NCBI GenBank assembly: GCA_023459795.1
Contig: JAEWSP010000008.1
Location: 1 to 64,000, forward strand
Reading direction: 5' to 3'
Source of the DNA: Bacillota bacterium
GTDB lineage: Bacteria > Bacillota_I > Bacilli_A > RFN20 > CAG-288
DNA length: 64,000 nucleotides
The notes below the pieces were generated by a model. The model made no database searches. It saw only the letters and a list, made by a program, of their open reading frames with translations, and was not told the DNA's origin. Position 1 is the first letter of the stretch; each line of letters begins with the position of its first letter. Shown one piece after another: positions 50,587 through 58,171 of the stretch. The position numbers and the translations under genes are program-made.

Positions 50587-50592
50587 TATAAT
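50587..50592 (+). promoter_or_regulatory. -10 box of the Fic-like gene
   Basis: TATAAT; no good -35. A leaderless ATG at 50599 would be out of frame and end after 11 codons (MFLESTAHGND). Confidence 0.4.
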
Positions 50593-50620
50593 AGTACTAT
50601 GTTTTTGGAATCCACCGCAC

Positions 50621-51925
50621 ATGGGAATGATTGAAGAAGGACGTAAGTTCACCGAAGACGCCTATTTTACCCGGGAACAGGTAAATGCCCTTTTCAATTC
50701 CAGCGAGACGGACGAAGTCTGGAAGAACGTCCTTTCCTACCGTTCCTTCTTCTCTGTCGAAACGGATCTTTCGGATACCGCCCATAACCCCTATGAGATC
50801 GTCCTTACCAAGACCCTGTCTTCCAGCGTCCACAAGCTGGAGATGGAGCTTATGTCGGATCTCGTCCTGTTCGCGGATCTTCCTTCTTTTGCCAAATCGG
50901 ATTTCCTTCTCCAAAGGAAGGAGAAGTCCCTGGAGGCACTGACCCGCTACAACGGGGTCACCAACGCCTCGAAGGAGACTCTTTCCAGGATGGCAAGAGG
51001 AGATATCGAAAGCATCCCCGCCCAGCTTTTCGGTGCCCATGCGTACGGAGAAGCCTATCAGCAGGATCTATTGGAAAAAGGCCTTGATCTCGCCTCTCTA
51101 GGCCGGATCAACAGACTTGTGATGGGAGACGACAAGGAGAGCAATCCGAGGTACCGGACAAGTACCCCGAGCGACCTAGTCAATACGCTTCTTGCTCCGG
51201 AATGCAAAGAGATCCCTTCCTATCTGGAGAATCTCTTCTCCTTCCTGAAGCAGGAAGATGTTCCGCTCCTCTTCCGTGCCCTTTCCATTGTCTATGTCTT
51301 CGATTACCTCCGCCCTTACGAATACGCCGACGAAGAGACGGCTTCCCTTCTTGCCAAGAGCTTCCTCCGGAAGAGCCCTCTTTCCACGATCGGCTTCGTC
51401 TTGGACTTCGAGTCTATCGCCTTTGCAAGAAGGGTTCAGTTCTTCCAGCGGGCAAAAGCCTGCGAGAAGAGCCTGGATCTTACCTATTTCCTTACCCTCA
51501 CTCTGCCTTTCCTCGAACAGGAGGAAGCAAACCTGAAGAAGGAGCTTCTGGACGAGAAGATGAAGGAAGCACCGGTCAAGGGAGATACCCCGGTAATGCA
51601 GGGAGAGGAAAGCCTTGCCTTGCCTTACTTCCCGAAGGCTCCCAAGGATGTCAGCGAAGACACGATCAAGAAGCTGCAGGAAGTCTATCCGGGGCTTAGA
51701 TACAAGGAAGCCCATTTCTATTCCTCCCACTGCACGATCGGACTTTTCTATACGATCAGCCAGTTCCAGAAGGAAGAGAAGACAGTCTACGAGACGGCCA
51801 GAACCAGCATGGACGATCTGTCCGGGCGCGGATTCTACAAGAAGAGCAAGATCAACAAGAAGTTCGTTTACTCCCCTATTCCTCTTTCCGAAAATAAAAC
51901 CGAGGAGAAGAAACAGCATGAATAG
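50621..51925 (+). CDS. Fic-like protein lacking the active-site motif
   Basis: 434 residues. The core YVFDYLRPYEYADEETASLLAKSFL aligns by pattern with the Fic motif HxFx(D/E)GNGRxxR: histidine is Asp and the GNGR loop is absent, so AMP transfer is unlikely. Upstream helices (SSSVHKLEMEL and IPAQLFGAHAYG) and the conserved G-x-YR-x-S near residue 180 also match Fic architecture. This is remote similarity only. Start chosen at ATG 50621 (next ATG at 50627) without a strong SD. Followed by an 8-base overlap with a small membrane protein that may be its partner. Confidence 0.5.
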   Translation: MGMIEEGRKFTEDAYFTREQVNALFNSSETDEVWKNVLSYRSFFSVETDLSDTAHNPYEIVLTKTLSSSVHKLEMELMSDLVLFADLPSFAKSDFLLQRKEKSLEALTRYNGVTNASKETLSRMARGDIESIPAQLFGAHAYGEAYQQDLLEKGLDLASLGRINRLVMGDDKESNPRYRTSTPSDLVNTLLAPECKEIPSYLENLFSFLKQEDVPLLFRALSIVYVFDYLRPYEYADEETASLLAKSFLRKSPLSTIGFVLDFESIAFARRVQFFQRAKACEKSLDLTYFLTLTLPFLEQEEANLKKELLDEKMKEAPVKGDTPVMQGEESLALPYFPKAPKDVSEDTIKKLQEVYPGLRYKEAHFYSSHCTIGLFYTISQFQKEEKTVYETARTSMDDLSGRGFYKKSKINKKFVYSPIPLSENKTEEKKQHE

Positions 51926-52283
51926 CAAGACCCTTTCCGTTCCGTTCCTGGCCGAGATTCCGGCATTTGTCATCATCCTCCTGGTTGTTCTGGGAATCCT
52001 GCTTTTCAGCATCGTCATTTTCTTCTTCACTCCTTTCTTCCATAAGAGCAACCCGTTCCACGACAAGAAGAAGTCGGAAGAAGAGATTGCCAAAGAAGCC
52101 GTGGATTCCCTCGTTGTTTCTCCTAAGGAAGTTTCGGAAGGAACCTACCATAACGAGAAGCACCAGAAGGAAATCGCCAAAGGGGAGAAGGAATACGGAT
52201 TCATCTTCTCCGATTTCGACATCGAAGCTATGCTGATCCAGCTCCAACAGGATGAAGTCGACCTGCATAACCACCTCCAGTAA
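51918..52283 (+). CDS. Small single-pass membrane protein
   Basis: 121 residues: one strong transmembrane helix at about 14-38 (PAFVIILLVVLGILLFSIVIFFFT), then an acidic cytoplasmic tail of about 80 residues ending DEVDLHNHLQ. Probably N-out with the tail inside. Overlaps the Fic-like gene by 8 bases and hemW by 32, so the set is co-translated. Not recognised; a partner of the Fic-like protein is a possibility only. Confidence 0.7.
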   Translation: MNSKTLSVPFLAEIPAFVIILLVVLGILLFSIVIFFFTPFFHKSNPFHDKKKSEEEIAKEAVDSLVVSPKEVSEGTYHNEKHQKEIAKGEKEYGFIFSDFDIEAMLIQLQQDEVDLHNHLQ

Positions 52284-53379
52284 GGGGAAGAAGGTTACTT
52301 CTCTCTACCTCCACATCCCCTTCTGCGACTCCCTCTGCCCGTACTGCGATTTTGCAAAAGTTTATTCCGGCCTTTTCGACCATCGTCTTTACCTTGCAAG
52401 GATGAAAGAGGAGATCGAAGACCTTTCCATACCGACGGATTCCCTTTCTACCATCTATATCGGGGGAGGAACCCCTTCTTCTTTGACCAAGGAGGAGCTT
52501 TCCCTGCTTCTTTCCTATCTCCATAGCCGTTTCCCGTCCGTAAAGGAATTCTCCATGGAAGCAAACCCGGAATCCCTAAGCGAAGAAAAGATCGGAGTCC
52601 TTTCTGAGAACGGCGTAAACCGCATTTCCTTAGGCGTCCAGAGCGTGGACCCATCGACCTTGCAGAAGCTTGGACGGAAGCACAGAAAAGAAGACGTCGA
52701 AAAAGTCCTTTCGCTCCTGAGGAAGGCCGGGATAGAGAATATCAACCTGGATTTCATATACGGTTTCCCCTTTGCCGGAAAGGACGAATTAGCAAAAGAT
52801 ATTTCCTTTGCCTTGGAAAGCAAAGTCCAGCATCTATCTTTCTATTCCCTCCAGATAGAACCGGGGACTTTGTTTCAGGACCTAACGCCTCTTTCGGATG
52901 AGGAGCTTAGGAGGCAGTACGACTTAGTGGTATCCTCTTTGAAGAAGCAAGGATTCCTCCGTTACGAAGTATCCAACTTTTCTTTTCATGGTAAAAGATG
53001 CCTACATAATTTGAATTACTGGAATGAAGGATATTACTATGCCGCAGGAATATCGGCAAGCGGTTATCTTCCGGAGATTAGGTATACGAACACGAAATCC
53101 ATCACCTCCTATCTGAAGGGGGAGAATAAAAGGACCCTGGATCCTATCTCGGAGAAGACCGAGGAATTCGAATACCTGATGACAAACCTGAGGCTTGTAG
53201 ACGGTTTCCTTCTTTCGGATTTCAAGAAGCGCTTTCATAAAGACTTCCTCTTCTCCTACAAGGAAGAAATCCAGAAGGCGGAAGACTACCTTTCCATCGG
53301 AAAAAGCCGGATAAGAATCAAGGCACGGTATCTTTATACAATGGACTCCGTTCTGCTTCTCCTGCTGAAGGATGACTAG
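52252..53379 (+). CDS. hemW: Radical SAM heme chaperone HemW
   Basis: 375 residues. Motif PFCDSLCPYCDF (C-x3-C-x2-C) starts about residue 22, followed by GGGTPSSL and GVQS, the HemN/HemW family layout. HemW lacks coproporphyrinogen oxidase residues and acts in heme delivery; earlier annotations call it oxygen-independent coproporphyrinogen III oxidase. The start is uncertain: ATG 52252 lies inside the previous gene, and the family start is near KKVTSLYLHIPF. No heme synthesis gene is in the window. Confidence 0.9.
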   Translation: MKSTCITTSSKGKKVTSLYLHIPFCDSLCPYCDFAKVYSGLFDHRLYLARMKEEIEDLSIPTDSLSTIYIGGGTPSSLTKEELSLLLSYLHSRFPSVKEFSMEANPESLSEEKIGVLSENGVNRISLGVQSVDPSTLQKLGRKHRKEDVEKVLSLLRKAGIENINLDFIYGFPFAGKDELAKDISFALESKVQHLSFYSLQIEPGTLFQDLTPLSDEELRRQYDLVVSSLKKQGFLRYEVSNFSFHGKRCLHNLNYWNEGYYYAAGISASGYLPEIRYTNTKSITSYLKGENKRTLDPISEKTEEFEYLMTNLRLVDGFLLSDFKKRFHKDFLFSYKEEIQKAEDYLSIGKSRIRIKARYLYTMDSVLLLLLKDD

Positions 53380-53559
53380 GTAAACATACATTTCCTTGCA
53401 GTTCGAAATTTTCCCCTTTATTTTTTCTTTTCGCTGTCATAGAATACTACCATTCGCACCGCAAAAGGAATTTACCGTTTGACAAAAGATGTTTGTTTTT
53501 GGTGTCTTCTTTTTTCCTGACGGCAAAAAACAGAAAGAAAACAAAAAGGAGGTTTTCCA

Positions 53560-53985
53560 ATGGCAGAAAAGCGGAATCGGGATGGGAAGAATCAGCAGAG
53601 AATCAAAGGAGTCGTCGAGTCCTTCCGCTTTTCAGCGGAAAAACTCGTTTCCCTTTCCGCGGAGGAAGTATACTCAGCCCTCTTTCCGACAAAGAATTCC
53701 GTTGACCTTCCTTCTTCCAGTTCCATCAAGTACCTGATCAGAAGTCCAAAGTTTGCTTCCTGCCCGGATGAGAAAGATTACCTTGCCGCTGTCATCCTTG
53801 CCCTATCCTTCCTGCCCGGGGAAGAAGGAAGGATCCTCTGGAATTACTACTTCCGGGGAGACCATAAGGAAGAGAAGAACTACTCCAGAAGCGGATTCTA
53901 CAGGCTTAGGTCGAAGGCCCTCTCCGATTTCTTCACGGCTATCGACAAACCTTTCATGGTTGTTCCGGATCCGGAAGAAGCATAA
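53560..53985 (+). CDS. MG284/MPN403-like protein with sigma-4-type HTH
   Basis: 141 residues. The C-terminal half, ILALSFLPGEEGRILWNYYF followed by YSRSGFYRLRSKALSDFF, has the form of a sigma region 4/ArpU-like helix-turn-helix, where the yS-x-S-x-YR part contacts DNA. Mollicutes encode proteins of this size and shape. The ATG has a strong SD, AGGAGG 7 bases away. It begins a group of membrane genes, so it may regulate them. Identity is by eye. Confidence 0.5.
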   Translation: MAEKRNRDGKNQQRIKGVVESFRFSAEKLVSLSAEEVYSALFPTKNSVDLPSSSSIKYLIRSPKFASCPDEKDYLAAVILALSFLPGEEGRILWNYYFRGDHKEEKNYSRSGFYRLRSKALSDFFTAIDKPFMVVPDPEEA

Positions 53986-54014
53986 GTTCCAGAAGTCATC
54001 CCGTAAAAACACAG

Positions 54015-54046
54015 CCCTCCGGTTAGAAAAGAATCGGAGGGTTTTT
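54015..54046 (+). terminator. Terminator hairpin that also holds the SD of the next gene
   Basis: CCCTCCG (54015-54021), 13-base loop, CGGAGGG (54035-54041), TTTTT (54042-54046), immediately followed by ATG at 54047. GGAGGG in the 3' arm is the only SD for that ATG, so the folded hairpin would both stop RNA polymerase and hide the SD. Confidence 0.7.
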
Positions 54047-54724
54047 ATGACCGCAAAGAAATATCTGATCCGGATTCTTCCCGACCTTCTCCTCCTTCTC
54101 TCCTGTTCCCTGTTCTTTTCCTTCCTTCTCCCGAGGAACCAGTTCCTGGTCCCTGCTTTGTTATCCATCGTCCTATCTTCCGTCTTCCTCCTCCTCTCCT
54201 ATCCCATCGTGCAGAGGAGGAAGAAGAAGGAGGCCGGTATTGCCTTCTTCTCCTCCTTCCTGGAGCAGCTGGAGATGGGATACGGAGGAGAGAAGAGCTA
54301 TGATTTCGCATCCCAGTACCTGGTGGGGTATGTTCCGGTTGCAAGCTACCCGGAGGTACAGGAGAGCGGTGGGGAAAGTATACCGCTTGGCGGAAGGAGG
54401 GAAGTCTTCTCCTTCCTTCTGGAGCAGGAGAAGAAGCAGGAAGCCCATCTTTTGAATACTGCCGAGCTTAGGAAGGAGCTTTCCGGGGAAGAGGAAAGGA
54501 TGCTTGCAGCAGACAGGAAGGAAGAGACGGAGAAGCGGACCTTCTCCCTTCTGCTTGGTTCCCTGTTCCTTCTTCTTTCCGTCTTCTCCGCCCTTTTCCC
54601 GGCTGCCTTAAGCTCTATTCCGGAAACTCTGTCCCTCTTTTCCTCCCTTTTCCTTTCGCTACCGTTTCCTTTTCTTTATGCCGTGGAGTTCTTTACTCTG
54701 AGGAAGGAGGCCAGCCATGAATGA
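54047..54724 (+). CDS. Membrane protein of unknown function, gene 1 of a three-gene operon
   Basis: 225 residues. Two transmembrane helices near the N-terminus (about 10-52: LLLLLSCSLFFSFLL and LVPALLSIVLSSVFLLLSYP), an about 100-residue charged cytoplasmic part, then two more helices at about 165-215 (LLLGSLFLLLSVFSALFPA and SLPFPFLYAVEFF). The helix-cytoplasm-helix outline is like TadB/TadC or GspF-type platform proteins, but no signature motif is seen. Its SD is inside a terminator hairpin. Ends 8 bases into the next gene. Confidence 0.65.
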   Translation: MTAKKYLIRILPDLLLLLSCSLFFSFLLPRNQFLVPALLSIVLSSVFLLLSYPIVQRRKKKEAGIAFFSSFLEQLEMGYGGEKSYDFASQYLVGYVPVASYPEVQESGGESIPLGGRREVFSFLLEQEKKQEAHLLNTAELRKELSGEEERMLAADRKEETEKRTFSLLLGSLFLLLSVFSALFPAALSSIPETLSLFSSLFLSLPFPFLYAVEFFTLRKEASHE

Positions 54725-55331
54725 GCCTAGGTTTTCCTCCGGGAAGAAAGGAAACAGCAAGTTCCTCCTTCCCCTTCTTTTCTCCCTCCTCGGCCTTGTT
54801 CTCGGTGTCTTCCTCTATAAGCAGACCGGGAAGATGAGCCTTGTCCTGCTCCTTCCTTTCTTCTTCTGCGCCGTTAGTATGTTCCTGATTCCGGAGATCA
54901 GCCTCGAGAAAGGGCAGAAGGATATGGGTCCCTCCAAGAGGAATGCCCTCTTCTTCTACCGCCAGTATCTTCTCTATTCCTCCCTTCTATCCAGTTTCCA
55001 GGAAGGTTACCGTAAAGCCTTGGCAAGTATTCCGACAACCAGCGAGAAAGATGCCTTATCCGATTACCAGGAACAGGGAGGGAAAGGAGATTTTCCTCTC
55101 CTCATCACCAAGACCAGGAAGGAAAGCTTCCTTAGGATCCTAGTGAAGAAAGAGCTGATGGTAGACGAGGAAGTGACGCCAAATAGCCTGTCCTCTTTGG
55201 AAGAGGCTATCTCCTCCTATGAAAAGGAGACTAAGTTGGAGGTACCCAAAACAAGCCTTTTCCCCTTATGCCTTCTCCCTCTCCTTTCCTTTTTAGCGGA
55301 GGTCCTTTATGTTTCCTTCAAAGGACTGTAA
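54717..55331 (+). CDS. Membrane protein of unknown function, gene 2 of the operon
   Basis: 204 residues. Two N-terminal helices (about 17-35 and 40-58), a charged cytoplasmic stretch of about 110 residues, and one helix at the end (FPLCLLPLLSFLAEVLYVSF). The plan mirrors gene 1, suggesting they are distant paralogues or halves of one platform. Start overlaps gene 1 by 8 bases; stop overlaps gene 3 by 23 bases. No match known to me. Confidence 0.65.
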   Translation: MNEPRFSSGKKGNSKFLLPLLFSLLGLVLGVFLYKQTGKMSLVLLLPFFFCAVSMFLIPEISLEKGQKDMGPSKRNALFFYRQYLLYSSLLSSFQEGYRKALASIPTTSEKDALSDYQEQGGKGDFPLLITKTRKESFLRILVKKELMVDEEVTPNSLSSLEEAISSYEKETKLEVPKTSLFPLCLLPLLSFLAEVLYVSFKGL

Positions 55332-55635
55332 AAAAAGAGTAATTCCCATCCTTGTTTCCTATTCCTTTTTCCTTTCCTTCTTCTTCTTCCTCCATGTAGA
55401 AGACCAGATCCGGGAACAGGACTTTGCAAGCAAGGCTACCAGCTATAAGGAAAGAGTTACCAAAAACTACGATCAGGAATTAAGGCCTTCTTCGGGGCTT
55501 CCTAAAGACATCCGTTTCATACTCCTAAAGGAGGATGAGGACGGAAAGAAGATGTATCTTCTCCGCTCCCTTAGAGGATATCTACTGAAAGAGGGATATA
55601 TAGAGATGAAATGCACCTATCCAACTAGCCCGTAG
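55309..55635 (+). CDS. Small membrane-anchored protein, gene 3 of the operon
   Basis: 108 residues. A basic MFPSKDCKKR followed by a single helix (VIPILVSYSFFLSFFFFLHV) and an about 70-residue polar domain, as in a type II anchored or pseudopilin-like protein; no prepilin cleavage site is evident. Overlaps gene 2 by 23 bases. It ends just before the tyrS promoter. Confidence 0.6.
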   Translation: MFPSKDCKKRVIPILVSYSFFLSFFFFLHVEDQIREQDFASKATSYKERVTKNYDQELRPSSGLPKDIRFILLKEDEDGKKMYLLRSLRGYLLKEGYIEMKCTYPTSP

Positions 55636-55648
55636 GGGAAGAATGTTC

Positions 55649-55654
55649 TATAAT
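55649..55654 (+). promoter_or_regulatory. tyrS -10 box
   Basis: TATAAT; the -35 is weak. SD GGGAGG is at about 55670-55675. No T-box leader fits in the short gap. Confidence 0.5.
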
Positions 55655-55680
55655 CAATTGCTATCTTTTGGGAGGCACAC

Positions 55681-56931
55681 ATGGATATTTTCGGCGATTT
55701 GGAAAAGAGAGGTCTCTTAGACCAGTTCTCGGACGAAAAGAAGATCCGGGAACTCTTATCTTCTCCTCATACTATTTACTGCGGATTCGATCCTTCCGCA
55801 AAGTCCCTGCAGCTTGGGAACTTCATTATGATTTCGATTCTCCAGCGTCTTCAGAAGGCCGGACACAGAGTCATCGCCGTCCTTGGCGGCGGAACCGGAA
55901 TGATCGGAGATCCTTCCGGGAAGAAGGCGGAGAGGAAGTTCCTTGACCGGGATGCCATCTTTGCCAATGCCAATGCCATCAAAAACCAGCTTTCGAAATA
56001 TATCGATACCACGGATCCGAAGAAGGGACTCATAGTCAACAACTACGACTGGTGGTCCAAGATCGATGTTCTTACCTTCCTCAGGGATTACGGAAAGAAT
56101 TTCCAGATCAATATGATGCTGGACAAGGATGTCATAAAGAACCGTCTCGAAGCCGGTATCTCCTATGCGGAATTCTCCTACATGCTTCTCCAGTCGGGCG
56201 ACTTTGCCCGTCTCTACGAGAAGGAAGGATGCAATATCCAGATCGGCGGCGGAGACCAGTGGGGAAACCTCACCAGTTCCCTGGATTTCGTCAAGCGCAG
56301 ATTCGGACCGGATACTCCCTGCGAAGTCTTCACCTTCAAGCTCATCACGGACAGCAACGGCAAGAAGTTCGGCAAGAGCGAGAACGGAGCCTTATATCTG
56401 GATCCGGAACTCACCTCCCCGTACAGGCTCTACCAGTACTTCATGAATGTCTCCGATCTGGACGTCAGACGCTACCTCTACATCTTCGATTCCCGTCCGG
56501 TCGAGGAGATCGACAAGCTGTATGCCGCCCATATGGAACATCCGGAACTCCGTCAGGGCCAGAAGGAACTGGCCCGCGTCATCGTCACTGCCGTCCACGG
56601 AGAAAAGGCTGCCGAAGTCTGCAAGACGATGTCCGAGGCTCTCTTCAAGAACGACTTCAAGGGACTCGATAGCAAGGAACTCCTGGAACTCACCGACGGG
56701 CTTGTGATTGCAAACGAGACGGAAGACATCTCGCTTCTGGACGCCCTTGTCCTTACCAAGCTTGCCCAGAGCAAGCGGGAAGCCAGGGAATTCGTGAAGA
56801 ACGGCGCAGTCCTAGTCAACGGCGAGAAGGTCACTGACCTGGATGCCGTAATCAAGAAGGAAGAAGCGCTGGACGGCGGATTCATCTTCCTCCGCAGGGG
56901 AAAGAAGAACTACGCAGTCCTGAAGTACTAA
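55681..56931 (+). CDS. tyrS: Tyrosyl-tRNA synthetase
   Basis: Charges tRNA-Tyr; class I. 416 residues. HIGH-like motif is in FDPSAKSLQLGN, the tyrosine-specific YDWW...FQIN segment and GDQWGN are present, and the KMSKS-equivalent reads GKKFGKSENG. The C-terminal S4 RNA-binding domain is present (RREAREFVKNGAVLVNGEKV). SD GGGAGG at the right distance. A hairpin terminator follows. Confidence 0.97.
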   Translation: MDIFGDLEKRGLLDQFSDEKKIRELLSSPHTIYCGFDPSAKSLQLGNFIMISILQRLQKAGHRVIAVLGGGTGMIGDPSGKKAERKFLDRDAIFANANAIKNQLSKYIDTTDPKKGLIVNNYDWWSKIDVLTFLRDYGKNFQINMMLDKDVIKNRLEAGISYAEFSYMLLQSGDFARLYEKEGCNIQIGGGDQWGNLTSSLDFVKRRFGPDTPCEVFTFKLITDSNGKKFGKSENGALYLDPELTSPYRLYQYFMNVSDLDVRRYLYIFDSRPVEEIDKLYAAHMEHPELRQGQKELARVIVTAVHGEKAAEVCKTMSEALFKNDFKGLDSKELLELTDGLVIANETEDISLLDALVLTKLAQSKREAREFVKNGAVLVNGEKVTDLDAVIKKEEALDGGFIFLRRGKKNYAVLKY

Positions 56932-56949
56932 GGATACAAAACGAAAATG

Positions 56950-56976
56950 GCCGGTTCCAGCGGAACCGGCTTTTCT
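56950..56976. terminator. Bidirectional terminator between tyrS and the hydrolase gene
   Basis: GCCGGTTCC, loop AGC, GGAACCGGC, then TTTTCTT. Confidence 0.8.
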
Positions 56977-58025
56977 TATTTCCCCGAAAGGAACTTCAGG
57001 ATCTCCTCTTTCGTCTTCTCTTCGTAAGGATAGAGGGACTTCCTATCCGAAAGCTTGGTGCTCTCGAACTGCTTCTCGTTGTAATCCCTTAAGGCCTTGG
57101 TAGGCTCTTTGTCTATCTCCTTGAATTCCTTCACCAGCTTTCCGTAGTTTTCGGCACCTTCTTTTGCAAGAAGGGTGTTGTGCTTTCCGTGCTCGGTGAG
57201 GAATACCCGGACATTGGCCTGCGGATGGAGCTCGTAATAACGGGCGAGGCTATCCGCATAAGGAACCATCGTATCGTCCCTGGCCTGGAGAAGAAGAACG
57301 GAAGTCTTATGGTTCTTCTTCGGGCCTCTCGTCGCTTTGATCCTGTATCTTCTCGGAAGAAGGAGAACGTAGTCCAGACCGTAGAAAGGCCGGATCAGGG
57401 AAAAGGTCTTGGGGGAGAACTTCTTCAGGACGTCCTTCCCGGCAAGGTAAGGGGAGATAGGAGCGGAACGGACGACCGCTTTTGCAATCTCGGGATGATT
57501 TCTTAAAGTACCGGCAACGCTGTATGCACCCCAGCTATGTCCGTACAGGTAGATAGGAAGTCCGTGGTTCAGGTTCTTCTTCTCCACCTCATGGAGTACA
57601 TTCTCCAGGACGTATATGCCGTGGGCCAGGTATTCCTGCTTGTCCCCGTCGCTCATCCCGACGCCGTACTGGTCATAGGCAAGGACTTCGTATCCGTCTT
57701 CGGCAAGAAGGGAGATATCGAGAAGGTACTGGATGTGGGTTCCGAAAGCTCCATGGCTTAGGACGACAAAGGCCTTAGAGTCCTTTGCCCTCTTGTCCTT
57801 ATAGATGTATCCCCGGATAGCCTTCCCATAGTATCCGCAGACGAATTCCTCCCTTACAAGGGTGCTGGAGTAGTCTTCGAAGCGGAGATAGCAGGGATTC
57901 TTCGGATCCTCTCCTCTTGTTCCCATCATCTTCTTGTTGGCAATATAGAAGATTGCCATCGTGAAGATGATATACAGAAGCACAGCACAGACGGCGGCAA
58001 GAATCAGGATAACCCACCATTTCAT
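56976..58025 (-). CDS. Membrane-anchored alpha/beta hydrolase
   Basis: 349 residues. One N-terminal transmembrane helix (about 4-27, VILILAAVCAVLLYIIFTMAIFY) is followed by an alpha/beta-hydrolase domain: SHGAFGTH, nucleophile elbow YGHSWGAYS (Ser about 167), an acid in LQARDDTMVPY and the histidine in TEHGKHNTLL. The catalytic domain probably faces outside. The family includes acylglycerol lipases and peptidases; the substrate cannot be told. Expressed alone on the minus strand. Confidence 0.85.
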   Translation of the reverse strand: MKWWVILILAAVCAVLLYIIFTMAIFYIANKKMMGTRGEDPKNPCYLRFEDYSSTLVREEFVCGYYGKAIRGYIYKDKRAKDSKAFVVLSHGAFGTHIQYLLDISLLAEDGYEVLAYDQYGVGMSDGDKQEYLAHGIYVLENVLHEVEKKNLNHGLPIYLYGHSWGAYSVAGTLRNHPEIAKAVVRSAPISPYLAGKDVLKKFSPKTFSLIRPFYGLDYVLLLPRRYRIKATRGPKKNHKTSVLLLQARDDTMVPYADSLARYYELHPQANVRVFLTEHGKHNTLLAKEGAENYGKLVKEFKEIDKEPTKALRDYNEKQFESTKLSDRKSLYPYEEKTKEEILKFLSGK

Positions 58026-58098
58026 CTTATTTTGCCTTTCTTCTTGCTACTATTATATCCTTTGTCCTGCCGGATTTCCTCCTTTCTCTATGCCGAAG

Positions 58099-58125
58099 TT
58101 AGCACTCACCGCTTGAAAGTGCTAA
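58099..58125 (+). promoter_or_regulatory. CIRCE operator (HrcA site) of clpB
   Basis: TTAGCACTC, 9-base spacer, AAGTGCTAA, one mismatch from the CIRCE consensus (GAGTGCTAA). Target of the HrcA heat-shock repressor, which is not encoded here. Confidence 0.9.
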
Positions 58126-58140
58126 TTTTTGGTTTATACT
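58113..58140 (+). promoter_or_regulatory. clpB sigma-A promoter overlapping CIRCE
   Basis: -35 TTGAAA (58113-58118), 16-base spacer, -10 TATACT (58135-58140). The -35 lies in the right half of the CIRCE, so bound HrcA would block RNA polymerase. Confidence 0.7.
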
Positions 58141-58171
58141 AGAATCAGTCGATAAAAAGGAGGTCCATATT

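Noticed and set aside
53489..53737. An 82-codon plus-strand frame starting before the sigma-4-like gene
   Set aside because: It runs through in another frame over the gene with the good SD at 53560; a shadow.
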